Shown here: piece by piece, positions 1 through 13,313 of the stretch
Layout: each line of letters begins with the position of its first letter
Position numbering within the stretch: the stretch's first letter is position 1
DNA from: Monoraphidium neglectum
Lineage: Eukaryota > Chlorophyta > Chlorophyceae > Sphaeropleales > Selenastraceae
DNA: 15,433 nt
NCBI RefSeq assembly: GCF_000611645.1
Contig: NW_014012368.1
Coordinates: 1-15,433, forward strand
Reading direction: 5' to 3'
The notes under the pieces: model-generated
Seen by the model: only the letters and a program-made list of their open reading frames with translations
What the model was told of the DNA's origin: nothing
Database searches by the model: none
Position numbers and translations under genes: made by a program

Positions 1-360
1 GTGGAGAGAAGGGCGGGATGGGGTGCGGGGCGGATGGGGTGTGCGCCTGGTGGGGTGCGGGGCGGATGGGACGCGGGGCGGACAGCAGGGAAAATGGGGT
101 ACGTCTGGCGCAGCGGGGCAAGGGAGTTATTCTTGGAGGCAAGGGGCAGTTGGGGACTTGATGCGCGCAAGGGGCGCTCCAGCATACGCGTCTCCCCCAC
201 CAAAAAACACACCCTCACACCCACACACTCAAAGAGACAAACATTACACACAAAACCATCACCCAATGAACGTCCTGTCCCTGCAGCAGTCTCAAAAAAG
301 CCATTCCATCAGAGCAGGCCCCGACCCCCTCCCCCTCTCCCACCCAGGTCCCCCCCCCAC
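1..360 (-). other. Intron of the DDI1-like gene running off the left edge
   Basis: Read on the minus strand, 360 onward starts with a GTGGGG donor and then shows G-rich, CT-poor and T-rich stretches without any frame resembling the next DDI1 segment. It contains a G-rich tandem motif at 19-83. I therefore treat the whole stretch as intron; the acceptor is not in the window. Confidence 0.6.
19..83. repeat. G-rich 32-bp tandem repeat in intron
   Basis: The 20-base string TGGGGTGCGGGGCGGATGGG occurs at 19-38 and again at 51-70, a period of 32. A partial third copy (CGCGGGGCGGAC) lies at 72-83. It is inside the DDI1 intron. Confidence 0.7.
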
Positions 361-976
361 CTGGAGGGCGACCACGTCCTCATCCCTCACAGCCCTGGCC
401 AGCGCTGGGTTGTGCGCCTGCAGCGCCGCCAGCTGCGCCGCGTTGCCCTTGAGCGCCTGGATGAACGCGGCCGGGCTCTTGGCGGTGCCGTCTGGGTTGA
501 GGTCCAGCATCGGGTCGGCCCGCTGCTGCTGCTGCTGCTGCTGCCGCTGCTGCTGCTGCCCCTGCCCCTGCCCCGCGCGCGCGCCGCCGCCGCCGCCACC
601 CGCGGCGGGCGCGGGCAGGAGCATGATCATAGCCCCGTCTGCCGCGCCGGCCGCGGCGAGCGCCTGGCCGCTGGTGAGCTGGGCATCGCCGAGCAGCAGG
701 TGCTGCTGCGCCGAGGGTATGCCGCTGTCGGCCTCCAGGATGGCCTTCAGAGTGTCCACAGTCTCGTTTGGATCGATCTGTGGAGGTTTCGGCGGTTTTG
801 AAACATGGAATTTGCGTGCTACAGGATGCGGCAGGAGGTGCGGAGGAGGCGCCGAGTGAGGGGTCGGAGGCCGAGCACGCTGAGGCGCAGGCGCGGCGAG
901 GGGGGGTGGGGTGGGTAGAGCGCACCTCGACGCTGAATATGCGGTCGTCCACTGCGCTAACTATTGTGAGCTGCAT
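361..976 (-). CDS. DDI1: DDI1-like ubiquitin receptor / retroviral-type aspartic protease, N-terminal part (partial)
   Basis: DDI1 proteins shuttle ubiquitylated substrates to the proteasome and carry a retroviral-like aspartic protease. Seen: exon 1 is 976-926, from an ATG in a good context (GGCCACC before it), encoding MQLTIVSAVDD...; a phase-0 intron (925-778, GTGCGC...CACAG) leads to exon 2 (777-361), which opens with IDPNETVDTLKAIL. Together they give 156 residues. Residues 1-72 form a ubiquitin-like domain (ESGIP-type turn, here ADSGIP). Residues 75-103 are a Gly/Gln linker with polyQ broken by Arg. Residues 104-156 match the helical domain that follows in DDI1 (SPAAFIQALKGNA, then HNPALARAV). 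Exon 2 ends CTCCAG before GTGGGG, and the next intron fills 360-1, so the protease domain and any C-terminal UBA are outside the window. RAD23/ubiquilin proteins share a UBL, but the spacing to the helical block favours DDI1. Confidence 0.85.
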
Positions 977-1758
977 GGTGGCCGGCTGGGGTAGTGGTTT
1001 GGGGCCGCCCCGAACCGCCGCCGCGTCGAGCTGCCGCCCGCTGTGGTGTGTCTACACTGCCGAGGCACGAGCCCGGCCGCGGCGGCACAAATTCGCCTGC
1101 TTGGACACAGAGGAGGAGAGAAGCTGTTGTGAAGGCTACATGGCGCAGGCGCGGGGGTGTATGGGGGATTCTTTGTTTTGAACGTGGAGCGCAGGCCGCA
1201 TCGACAACTGCTGCACGGCATGTGCGCACAGCAGGCGGGCGAGCGGCGACAGAGGCCACTAAAAAGTCAAGTGATCTGCACGGTAACTAATCTGTCCCCA
1301 TGCTAGCTGCGTGGTTCGAGCAGCACGCCCGCGGTCCTTGCATGCAAGGCAAGCTGGGCTTCCAGATCGCACACCCGCCAAGGACAGCTGACAACTTAAA
1401 TGCCCATAATGTCAAAGTCACATGCGTGCGCACTTGTGTCTGAAGCGCTGGTCGTCGACCTGCTCGCGTGGTGCACCGCAACACGCTGGTACTGCAAGTT
1501 GCTCCACGAGAGGCTGTCAAAAGTGTGCGCTAAACGGTCATTCGAAGGTCAATCCAGCATCTGCATGCTTTGCATCGATGCTGAGGCAACCCGCGTGCGG
1601 CGCGGGTCACTGGCATCTGACACCTCAGCCCTGCCTGGACCCGCACACATACGGTATCACTTGACCCTTGACGCAGGTGCCTAGCGTGTCAAAAGTAATT
1701 GCATACTCATTTTGAGTGAGGGCGGGCTAGCTATGATAATGTCGTAAGAGTACTCATC
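977..1758. other. Intergenic: DDI1 promoter side and upstream flank of the inverted duplication
   Basis: The interval lies between the start of the minus-strand DDI1 gene and the outer edge of the inverted-repeat arm. It should hold the DDI1 5' UTR and promoter. Short open frames are present on both strands, but none shows splice-consistent extension or family similarity that I recognise. GC content drops towards 1690-1860, where AT-richer sequence begins. Confidence 0.5.
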
Positions 1759-1949
1759 ATGACAGTTGCGATCTGTAGTGCCTTCGTAGGTGCCTCGCTC
1801 GCAAATTTATGATAAAGGTGCAGATCTCCATTCACTACTAGTCACAATCATACAGCGCGGAAACTGGACGTCCCAGCTAGCATCCCTTAGCTCGAGTCTG
1901 ACAAGATTACTGGTACAGCGAGGGACCATAGTGGCAGGACTGCAGATCC

Positions 1950-2405
1950 ATGACCATCTCCAAGCGCCACGCGCTCTGCAGGGGCGCGCCGGCGTCGCGG
2001 TCCCGGCCTGGCACGCGCTGCTGCTTGGTCCCGCTCCGGCGCGAGTGCCTTACTCTGTGCGCAGCGTCCGACGGCTCGCGGGGGCCGCTCGGCCCCGGCT
2101 ATGAGGCGGCTGAGCGCATGGGCCAGGCCGGCCTAGATGCTGCCGCCCCAGGCGCCGCCGTCAAAGCCATTGACGACGGCATCACTTTTGGCGTGGCCGG
2201 GCCCGTCCGGGAGCTCAAAGGCGCAGTGGAGCGGCTGGACAGCAAGCTGGACCGGCTGGGCGAAAACGTGACGGCGCTGAAGTCGACAGGGGTGGTGGCG
2301 GTGGCGGTGCTACTGGTGGTGCTGGTGGGCATCTCATCGCCGGATGTGTGGCGGGACGGGCTGTACGGCCAGCTGCTCATGCAGGTCCTGCCGGGCGCCA
2401 ACTAG
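1950..2405 (+). CDS. Unrecognised coiled-coil / single-TM protein, short copy A
   Basis: A 151-residue intronless ORF starting MTISKRHALCRG. I do not recognise a family. The start is chosen because the paralogue at 4591-5163 aligns from the same Met and an in-frame stop (TAG) sits just upstream here. Residues 1-45 are basic with several Cys. Residues 70-88 (VKAIDDGIT...) are well conserved between copies. A short heptad coil follows at 88-110 (LKGAVERLDSKLDRLGENV). Residues 114-128 are a hydrophobic span (VVAVAVLLVVLVGIS). The tail SSPDVWRDGLYGQLL is nearly identical in both copies. Compared with copy B it lacks 39 coil residues and has no other length difference. Coding is supported by conservation of frame and both ends between paralogues. 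It is probably a membrane-anchored oligomerising protein, which is inference from the coil and span only. Confidence 0.6.
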   Translation: MTISKRHALCRGAPASRSRPGTRCCLVPLRRECLTLCAASDGSRGPLGPGYEAAERMGQAGLDAAAPGAAVKAIDDGITFGVAGPVRELKGAVERLDSKLDRLGENVTALKSTGVVAVAVLLVVLVGISSPDVWRDGLYGQLLMQVLPGAN

Positions 2406-2751
2406 GCGGGGAGCAGCTCACCCCTGACCCCAGGCGCACCGCCCTGAGTTGCAGCTGTGTTGGACCCCTCACTTGGGCGCGCTCCTTTTTTCACCCCTGC
2501 TGATTCCTTTTAAATGGTGATGTTAGTTGCAGGTGGTCGTGGGTGTGCTAGGCATGCTGTGCTTGCGCCATGATTATGGCAGCTTTGCTGCTATCTCGTT
2601 TTCCACTGCCTGTCGGACATTTGGCCCGCTTGCTGGCCGTGGCATCCCTGGCTCCTGCCTCCCAGCTTGCCCTCAGCTCGTGCCCCATGTACAATATGTG
2701 CTGGCCCCACCGGCTGGGTGCTCGACTTTAACCATGCACTAACATCTGATC

Positions 2752-2756
2752 TGTAA
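2752..2756 (+). terminator. TGTAA polyadenylation-like signal, copy A
   Basis: TGTAA is the usual polyadenylation signal in chlorophyte algae. Here it lies about 350 bases after the copy A stop, inside GATCTGTAAGCCTGG, and is conserved in the other arm. A second TGTAA is at 2843-2847. Confidence 0.4.
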
Positions 2757-3001
2757 GCCTGGACTGGTGTACCCGCCAGCCCGTCAGCTGCGCTTCACAT
2801 TCCAGTAGTGTGTGCTCTGTGGCCCAGCTGAATGTGCGCACTCTGTAAGGACCTCACTGGGTCTTTGAGGGGGAGGGGGGCATGGGAGCGTCCCGGCGTT
2901 TGCTCGACGCGCTCCCAGCGGGGAGTTGTGGCAGATACTGTAAACGAGCAGCCGTGAGTGTGGTACAAGGAGATGACGCTGGCAGTGTAGGCCAGGGAGG
3001 C

Positions 3002-3980
3002 TGTCGTGCGCTATGGGCACTGGGTTGCGCGATGGGCGCTGGGCCCGCGCTGGCGCAAGGCTACATGGCTGGCTCGCGCTGGCCTGGTCAGACCAGCGCA
3101 GCCTGCACGCTTGTCTCTCGAGAGCCCGATCGCCGGCCGCAGGTGCTGGGCACTGGCAGGGTGCGGCCACCAACAAGAGAGGCTGGGCTGCTTCTGGTAG
3201 AAGTTGCGCATTACTATCAACCTCTCCCATCCGTTATGCGGGGCTGCCGCGCCACCTGAAACCATTGGGGGCCCTCATGGGCAAGCGCCCGTTGCCACTG
3301 GGGAAGACAGCATGTCCCGATCTCATCAGCTGTGTGGCGAGCGTTTGAAGAGAGGCGGTCGCGCGGCGGCGGCAGTTGGGCTCCCGTGCGTGACCACAGC
3401 AGGATTGGGGACCCGGAGGCATGCGGGGTGTTGCAAATAGTTTGGCGGCGGCGGGGGACAGACGTTGTTGTTGGCTTCAAGTGACTGCAGTGCCCCCAGA
3501 GTGCCCCTGAGCTGCGGACCCTCAAGCACTGGCTGCATTTTCCATGGCAGGCCACGGTTGCTTTTAATCAGCACCTGTTTGAGCCGTAATAATCCTGGCC
3601 CGGCTGCTAACTGCGCACTGCAACGCTTGGTTGCTGACACAGCCCTGTGGGTGGCTTACTTGCCCCAGATCCATGCGTGAACAAGCCGGCGAGAGGATGG
3701 GGGCCAAGTTGTGGCATTGTGGCGCCATCCCATTCGTACGCGGCGGCGTGCAATGCGCTAGGTCTGCACAAGCCCCCCACCAGGGTCACATGCGGCAGCG
3801 TATCTCGCCATCACCAATAATGCTGCTTTGGCAGTTGCCTTGCGCGCATCCGCCCTGCACGGGGATGTGCACGGATTGTATTGGGCTCCACCAGGCCCTA
3901 GGGCACTCCTGGCGGTCAAGCCTGCTACCAGTTCCTCACCCACCCACACCACGCCACACCGTACCGTGTGACAATCTTGT
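3002..3980. other. Unique spacer between the inverted-repeat arms
   Basis: 979 bases separate the inner ends of the two arms. Short open frames occur on both strands, but none looks like a known protein or keeps a frame with plausible splice sites. I see no gene here. Read-through transcripts from the two convergent genes would meet in this spacer. Confidence 0.55.
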
Positions 3981-4218
3981 GCCTTGCTGGCCTATACGAC
4001 CAGCGTCATCCCCTTGTACCGCACTCACGGCTGCTCGTTTATCTGCCACAACTCCCTGCTGGCAATGCGTGGAGCAACTGCCGGGACGCTGCCATGCCGC
4101 CCCCCTCACAGGCCCCAGTGAGGTCCTCACAGAGTGTGCACATTCAGCTGGGCCACAGAGCACACACTGCCGGAGCGTAAAGCACAGGTGACGGGCTGAC
4201 GGGTACACCAGTCCAGGC

Positions 4219-4223
4219 TTACA
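4219..4223 (-). terminator. TGTAA polyadenylation-like signal, copy B
   Basis: The plus strand reads TTACA, so the minus strand carries TGTAA in the same GATCTGTAAGCCTGG context as arm A, roughly 370 bases past the copy B stop. Conservation in both arms supports a shared 3' end. Confidence 0.4.
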
Positions 4224-4510
4224 GATCAGATATTGGTGCATGGTTACAATCGAGCACCGCGCCGGTGGGGCCAGCGCATATTGTACATTGGGCGCGAGCC
4301 GAGGGCAAGCTGGGAGGCAGGAGCCAGGGATGCCACGGCCAGCAAGCGGGCGAAAGGTCCGACAGGCAGTGGAAAACGAGACAACAGCAAAGCTGCCATG
4401 ATCATGGCGCAAGCACAACATGCCTAGCACACCTGCGTTAACCACCACCTGCAACAAACATCATCTTTCCAAAAAACCTAGCAGGGGGTGAGAAACGAGC
4501 GGGCCCGAAC

Positions 4511-4542
4511 GGCTGTGTTGGACAGAGGGTTCCAACACAGCC
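4511..4542. repeat. 12-bp perfect hairpin 3' of copy B
   Basis: GGCTGTGTTGGA (4511-4522) pairs perfectly with TCCAACACAGCC (4531-4542) around an 8-base loop. It lies about 50 bases beyond the copy B stop. Arm A has only one side of the stem at the matching place. It may form an RNA hairpin in the 3' UTR or mark a local templated duplication. Confidence 0.7.
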
Positions 4543-4590
4543 GCAACTCCAGGGCGGCGCGCCTGGGGGCAGGGGTGAGCTGCACCCTGC

Positions 4591-5163
4591 CTACTTGGCG
4601 CCCGGCAGGACCTGCATGAGCAGCTGGCCGTACAGCCCCTCCCGCCACACATCCGGCGATGAGATGCCCACCAGCACCACCAGCAGCGCCGCCACCGCCA
4701 CCGCGCCCGCCGACTTGAGCGACGTCAGGTTTTCGCCCAGCCGGTCCAGCTTGTTGCCCAGCTGGTCCAGCTTGTTGCCCAGCCGGTCCAGCTTGTTCGC
4801 CAGCTGGTCCAGCTTGTTGTCCAGCGGGTCCAGCTTGTGGTCCATAGTTTTCTCCAGCCGGTCAACCGCCTTCTCCACCCGGTCCACTGCGCCTGCCAGC
4901 TCCCGCACGGGCCCAGCCACGCGCAAAGTGATGCCGTCGTCAATGGATTTGACGGCGGGGCCTGGGGCCGCAGCCTCTAGGCCGGCCTGGCGCGTGCGCT
5001 CAGCCGCCTCATGGTCGGGGCCGGGCAGCCCCTGCAAGTCGTCGGACGCCGCGCGCAGAGGTTGGCCCGCGCGCCGGAGCGACACCACGCAGCAGCGCGT
5101 GCTGGGCTGGGGCCGCGAGGCCTGCGGGCCCCTGCAGAGCGCGTGGCGCTGGGAGATGCTCAT
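4591..5163 (-). CDS. Unrecognised coiled-coil / single-TM protein, long copy B
   Basis: A 190-residue intronless ORF, paralogue of 1950-2405, starting MSISQRHALCRG. An in-frame Met 12 codons upstream (5199) exists, but copy A has a stop in that stretch, so the shared Met at 5163 is preferred. Residues 1-90 align with copy A without gaps. Residues 86-150 form a long coil that includes five clear heptads at 110-144 (KLDPLDN, KLDQLAN, KLDRLGN, KLDQLGN, KLDRLGE). Residues 153-168 are a hydrophobic span (GAVAVAALLVVLVGIS), followed by the conserved tail SSPDVWREGLYGQLL ending LPGAK. The coil-then-span layout resembles short coiled-coil membrane proteins such as DUF1640/CCDC90 types, but I see no specific match. 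Function unknown. Confidence 0.65.
   Translation of the reverse strand: MSISQRHALCRGPQASRPQPSTRCCVVSLRRAGQPLRAASDDLQGLPGPDHEAAERTRQAGLEAAAPGPAVKSIDDGITLRVAGPVRELAGAVDRVEKAVDRLEKTMDHKLDPLDNKLDQLANKLDRLGNKLDQLGNKLDRLGENLTSLKSAGAVAVAALLVVLVGISSPDVWREGLYGQLLMQVLPGAK
4732..4836 (-). repeat. 21-bp tandem repeat encoding heptads
   Basis: Five 21-base units, each like CCGGTCCAGCTTGTTGCCCAG on the plus strand with alternating CC/CT starts, encode KLDxLxN heptads of copy B. Arm A keeps one unit. This DNA-level repeat explains the length change of the coil through unit gain or loss. Confidence 0.85.
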
Positions 5164-5936
5164 GGTTCTGCAGTTCTGCCACTTTGGTCCCTCGCTCAAC
5201 CAGTCATCTCATCAGACTTTAGGTAAGGGATGCTAGCTGGGACGTCCAGTTCCCACGCTGTATGATTTCGATTGGCAGCAGATGCGGTAGAGATCCGCAC
5301 CTTCATCTCAGATCGAATGGGTTTGCATTGTCGCGAGTCACCTGCACTACAGATCGCAACTCTCATTGTGGCCAGCGGACGGAAAACGCTCCCGACAGGC
5401 GGCATAGAAGCGCTCTTCTTTCTGGTGTACACGGTCCTCAGGGCCCTGGCTGTGCCTCAGGAGGGCGAGGAGGGGTACGACGAGTGCGTGCGCGCCGCTG
5501 CGATGCTGCTGGCGCATGCGCACCCGTGCGGCTGAATTGCTCCCCTTTCCGCCGTGGTGCAGGGCCGAGGATGGATTTCTCACAATCTGCAACGCGCAGT
5601 CGCGTGATTTCAAGTCCTGCGAGTTTTGGTGCGATCACCGCATGCAACGCACTCAACAGGGGAAACGCAGGTCTGCTCCCGGGCAGCAGGCCCCCAGGCG
5701 TTGATGCTGACCCCCACCCCTCTGCCCCCACCTCAGCCACCATGACCAGCCACCTCGCACCTCCGGCGCTCGGTCGAGTATATGGCGGAGCAGCGCTGCT
5801 CTGACCCCACCTTTGACGGCATCGCCCACCCGGGGGGAAAGGTGCGCTGGTGCGGGCCGCAGGAGAGCGGTGCAGGAGCCCAGTTTGCGTCGCCACTGCT
5901 CAAGCCCCCTCAACGGATCACATACTTTCATTACAG

Positions 5937-6026
5937 CCTTCCTCGCACGTGGCGCGCTCTCTGAGGCACCTGCTGGAGACGCACTTCAAGGACATTTCAA
6001 ATGAACCCCAGCGGCTCGTTGGATAA
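5937..6026 (+). pseudogene. Candidate terminal exon or gene remnant
   Basis: After a good acceptor (TTTCATTACAG, AG at 5935-5936) an open frame encodes SHVARSLRHLLETHFKDI and then a short tail to a TAA at 6024-6026. The composition is that of an ordinary globular protein and unlike the surrounding low-complexity DNA. No upstream exon with a matching phase could be assigned, so it may be the last exon of a gene I cannot assemble or a relic. Confidence 0.25.
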
Positions 6027-6591
6027 CGCACGGGAAGGTGGGGCCGCTGTGGTTAGGGGCGTTGCACGGCTAGCTGCGTGCCTGCGACTCATAGCCTGCC
6101 CCCACATGGTCTGCGCCAACAGGCCATCGGCGACCTGCGCGTGATTCAGCAGGGCATCCCGAAAGCCCACGAGCAGCAAACTGCGGTTGCAAGCGCGCGT
6201 TTGTGTGCACAGCTTGACTGCACCAGCAGCACCTCGTATCGGCCCCTTCAAACCGCCTGTAAAACCTGCCGTGACCCTGGCGCAACTCCCCAAGGAACCC
6301 GCTCATTGACGCGGTCAGCTCAGACGCCGGGAAGCTGCCCGCCGACCTGCTGGCGGGCCCCGACCACGACCCCATGGAGGCAGTGGGCGCGCGTGGCTGC
6401 GGCCAAGCTGGGGCAGCTGCCGGACGCGGCGCGCGCGCTAGGGACCCCCGTGGGCTTCAAGGCCGCCGGGGAGGCGGCGGCTGGAGGCCGCGGTCAACGC
6501 GGTCAACGCGGCGCAGAATGAGCTCGACGCTGCCGTTGCGGCGGCAGCGGTAGCCATCTGCAAGGGGATCGTTACCGCCGGCCAGAGCGCC

Positions 6592-6622
<31 letters not shown>
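6592..6622. repeat. (GCG)n run
   Basis: About ten uninterrupted GCG triplets, poly-Ala in one frame, at the end of the remnant block. Confidence 0.85.
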
Positions 6623-6772
6623 GGGGTGAAGGCGAAGACGGCGGGGGTCATGATCAGCAAGTGCGTGCCCGTGGGGAGTTTGCGTGGCCTGCTTGTGGCT
6701 CGTTCATGCTCGATGGTCTCTCCCGTCTCACAATGACACACGCGCATACACGTGCACGCGCGCACGGTCGCG

Positions 6773-6776
<4 letters not shown>

Positions 6777-6834
<58 letters not shown>
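6777..6834. repeat. (CA)29 microsatellite
   Basis: A perfect run of 29 CA dinucleotides, flanked on both sides by degenerate alternating purine-pyrimidine sequence (CACGCGCATACACGTGCACG before, CATGCACATGCA after). It is a non-coding simple repeat. Confidence 0.97.
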
Positions 6835-6836
<2 letters not shown>

Positions 6837-8070
6837 CACATGCAAGGTGAACACAGACGCAAGCACGCGCGTGCACACACGCAGGCCTGCTGTGCACCAC
6901 CCCAGGAAGCCATGAAAGCGGGGGACTGGCGGCTGCTGCAGCGGCGGGAACGGCAGTACGTAGCTGCGGCTTGCGCTTGGGGGGCGTGTTTTGCTGAGGC
7001 TCCCTTGTGAATTGCTCGTGTGCGCGTGCCTCAAGTGGGGTGCAGGGGTGCAACGCGGCGGGGCCCAGCGTGCGGCAGCAGCATGCAGCAGCCGCGTCCC
7101 CTGTGCCGCGTCCCACCTGCAGGACGCGCCAGCAGGCACCAGCATGCAGCAGCAGCTGTAGAGCCCTACCCATAGGACGCGGGCGCGCCCCCTCCACCCA
7201 GCCCCCGCGGGGTTCAAAGCCCCCGGCGGCGCGGCACGAGCGCCCGTGCGCGCTGCCCGCAGCGCGCCACCCCCCGGCGCCGCCGCGCCGTGCCCCTGCG
7301 TTCCCGCCCCCCCCCTTCCCTCGCCTTCCCACCCTCGGGGCCCCCCGAGGCACCTGTCCGGGCCCGCAGCGAGACTGGGGGAAGCTGGGCGCGCGCGGAC
7401 AGCAGCGCGGCGCAGACTGGGGCCAGCCTGCTGCAAATCTGTCCGGCGGTGGCGGCGGAGCGGCAGACTGGGACACACCGCCGTGTGACAACGCGGGGCA
7501 GCTGGCTGACTGGCAGCAGTCATGGAAGGGTGGGTAGGGAATGGCAAGGGGGTTACTGGGGTTGCCAAGCAACGCTGCGAACCTGTATCGACCGTCTTGG
7601 AAGGGTGTACATACACATGATGGTAGCGCGACACGCTAGCACGCACACACCAGCCCCGTCTACCACCTGGCTTACTGTCACTGCTTGCATAGATCCCCAC
7701 CTGCCGTTCCCTCAATCAGAACTAAAAAAGACATATTTGCACAACTGACAGTCTCCGAGCCAGACCCTTACCACTCATGCTGAGCCTGGAGGCTCCCAGC
7801 AGCTCAAGGGGAAGCTGCAGGCATCAGTCACGACCGCTGGGGCCCGAAGCAAAATCATCCTGTGTCATTCACAGACGTGCGCACGCTAGCGAAGGCCCGA
7901 TATTATAGCAGTAATTCAACTCTAATAGTCGAAACGGCTGCTAGAGGGGGCGTGTCATCTGCGAGCTCAAGGCTCGCAACTGCTGGCCGGCGGGCTCGTG
8001 GGCCGGCCATTTCCCTGGAAGGAGGTGGTGATAGCAATTGATTGCACCCTATAGACGAAAGCGCTCAAAA
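6835..8070. other. Intergenic region upstream of the GPX-fusion gene
   Basis: Long open frames occur on both strands at 6900-7570, but they are CG-biased, rich in Pro/Arg/Ala, overlap one another and show no domain or splice logic, so I treat them as chance. From about 7680 to 8070 the sequence becomes AT-richer and probably holds the promoter and 5' UTR of the gene starting at 8071. Confidence 0.45.
7901..7908 (+). promoter_or_regulatory. Possible TATA-like element
   Basis: TATTATAG sits in a locally AT-rich stretch about 163 bases before the ATG of the GPX-fusion gene. It is the best TATA-like string there, but no start site is known. Confidence 0.2.
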
Positions 8071-12260
<4,190 letters not shown>

Positions 12261-13187
12261 GGGCGTAGCAGCCTTGACTCACACCTAGTAGCTGCCTAGC
12301 AGCTTGGCCCGCAATTGATTCTCTCAACGCACTGTTGCGAAAACTGTTCGCTGGGCGGCCTGGAGGCGCCAAGGGCAGCCGCCGCGAAAGAGCGGCGGCG
12401 CCGCGCCTCGGCTGACATCTTTGCTTCGCTGCGCCGGGCGCGCCTGCTGAGCGGCAGCGCTGTCAGGCGCAGGGCTGCATACCAAATGACAGTCCCTGGC
12501 CGCCCGGGGCCCATCACTTGATCCCCGACTCGGCAGCATTCTTTACCCTCTTGCTGGGTGCTTGTGACACTGCGTGACGGGCGCTGCAGGCTCGTGCCTC
12601 CGTACCATTTCACCACCCCTTCACGTTTGCCGCCGCCGCGGCCGCGCCAGCAGTTGTGCCGTTGAGCACCCAGGCCCGAGCAGCCGCACCGCGGATGGGC
12701 AGCATTCTGACAAATGACTGCCGCGTCGAACGTCTTCTTGTGTCCTGGCCTCCCTGACCAATTTTGTCATTGTACGCGGCACTTGGCTGGATGGGTCTGC
12801 GCTGCAGCCCGCGCTGCGCTCCATGTGGGCAAAACCCCCTTGCGCCGCGAGCGTGGTAGCTGCTGCGCACCGCCTTGACGCGCGATAGCCCAGGAGGGGT
12901 CCATCTGGCTTTTTCTGGCCTATTGCTACTTAGTAATCGTTGTCTGCACCGCTTTTAGCTCCGCTGCAAACTTATCAACCTGCGTAATAAACTGTGCAAG
13001 GGCAGCCAACAAGGGTGCATGCAATTGCAGCAAAAGAGACCTGGAAAGGTTACTTGTTGCCAACCACGCGGCCAGACCTTGCAGTTGACGTGGGCAGAAC
13101 AGCAAGGGATGCATCCATGGGGCCGGACCGCCTAGGTGCGGGTGCAGGCACGAGCCCGCCGGTTGGCTGCGGGCGCCCTCGGGCCTC
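12261..13187. other. Intergenic region between two convergent genes
   Basis: It should contain the 3' UTRs of the GPX fusion (plus) and the SEL1L-like gene (minus). I looked for TGTAA on both strands and found no clear copy. The short open frames present have no recognisable features. Confidence 0.5.
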
Positions 13188-13245
13188 TCACTCCCCCTGC
13201 TCCCAGGGCCGCCTTCTCTGCAGGCCGCCCTCCGCGGCGTGCTGG

Positions 13246-13313
<68 letters not shown>

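Larger units (their letters stand above)
1759..3001 (+). repeat. Left arm of a large inverted duplication (arm A)
   Basis: This segment matches the reverse complement of 3981-5366. The outer end is anchored by AGTTGCGATCTGTAGTGC (1764-1781 versus 5361-5344). The inner end is anchored by TAGGCCAG followed by AGGC (ending at 3001 versus 3981). The match runs through the upstream region (AACTGGACGTCCCAGCTAGC in both), the whole coding region and the 3' flank (GATCTGTAAGCCTGGACTGG in both). Identity is high in coding ends (for example 2 differences in 78 bases at the 3' end of the ORF) and lower near the outer edge. The full unit, with promoter and 3' flank, was duplicated. Confidence 0.88.
3981..5366 (-). 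repeat. Right arm of the large inverted duplication (arm B)
   Basis: Reverse-complement partner of 1759-3001. It is about 143 bases longer. 117 bases of the difference come from the expanded heptad-coding block at 4732-4836 and its upstream flank, and the rest from small 3'-flank and 5'-flank indels. One of the 3' differences is a short hairpin (4511-4542) that is absent from arm A. Confidence 0.88.
5367..6660 (+). other. Region with scattered coding-like remnants, no confident gene
   Basis: Several short plus-strand frames look protein-like but cannot be joined into one model. One is 5395-5535 (GGIEALFFLVYTVLRALA then EGYDECVRAAAMLL, stop). Another is 5937-6026, after a TTTCATTACAG acceptor. 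A third is 6120-6200 (RQQAIGDLRVIQQGI). The block 6299-6620 shifts through three frames: LIDAVSSDAGKLPADLL, then ARVAAAKLGQLPDAARALG, then LEAAVNAVNAAQNELDAAV. The frame changes at 6390-6400 and 6470-6485 have no obvious introns. This suggests a decayed gene or assembly errors. I recognise no family. Confidence 0.35.

Noticed and set aside
2784..3230. Minus-strand frame sharing PSEVLTECAHSAGPQSTH with a plus-strand frame at 3631-4191
   Set aside because: The shared peptide is explained by the inverted DNA repeat in the 3' flanks, not by a conserved protein.
6777..6834. CA repeat as a telomere or origin element
   Set aside because: It is a plain dinucleotide microsatellite; green algal telomere units are TTTAGGG or TTTTAGGG, which are not present.
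6457..7715. Long minus-strand open frames of about 350-370 codons
   Set aside because: They cross the CA repeat as poly-Val/Cys and the rest is Arg/Pro/Ala-rich GC-biased sequence; two overlapping frames are equally open. No splice sites or domain support.
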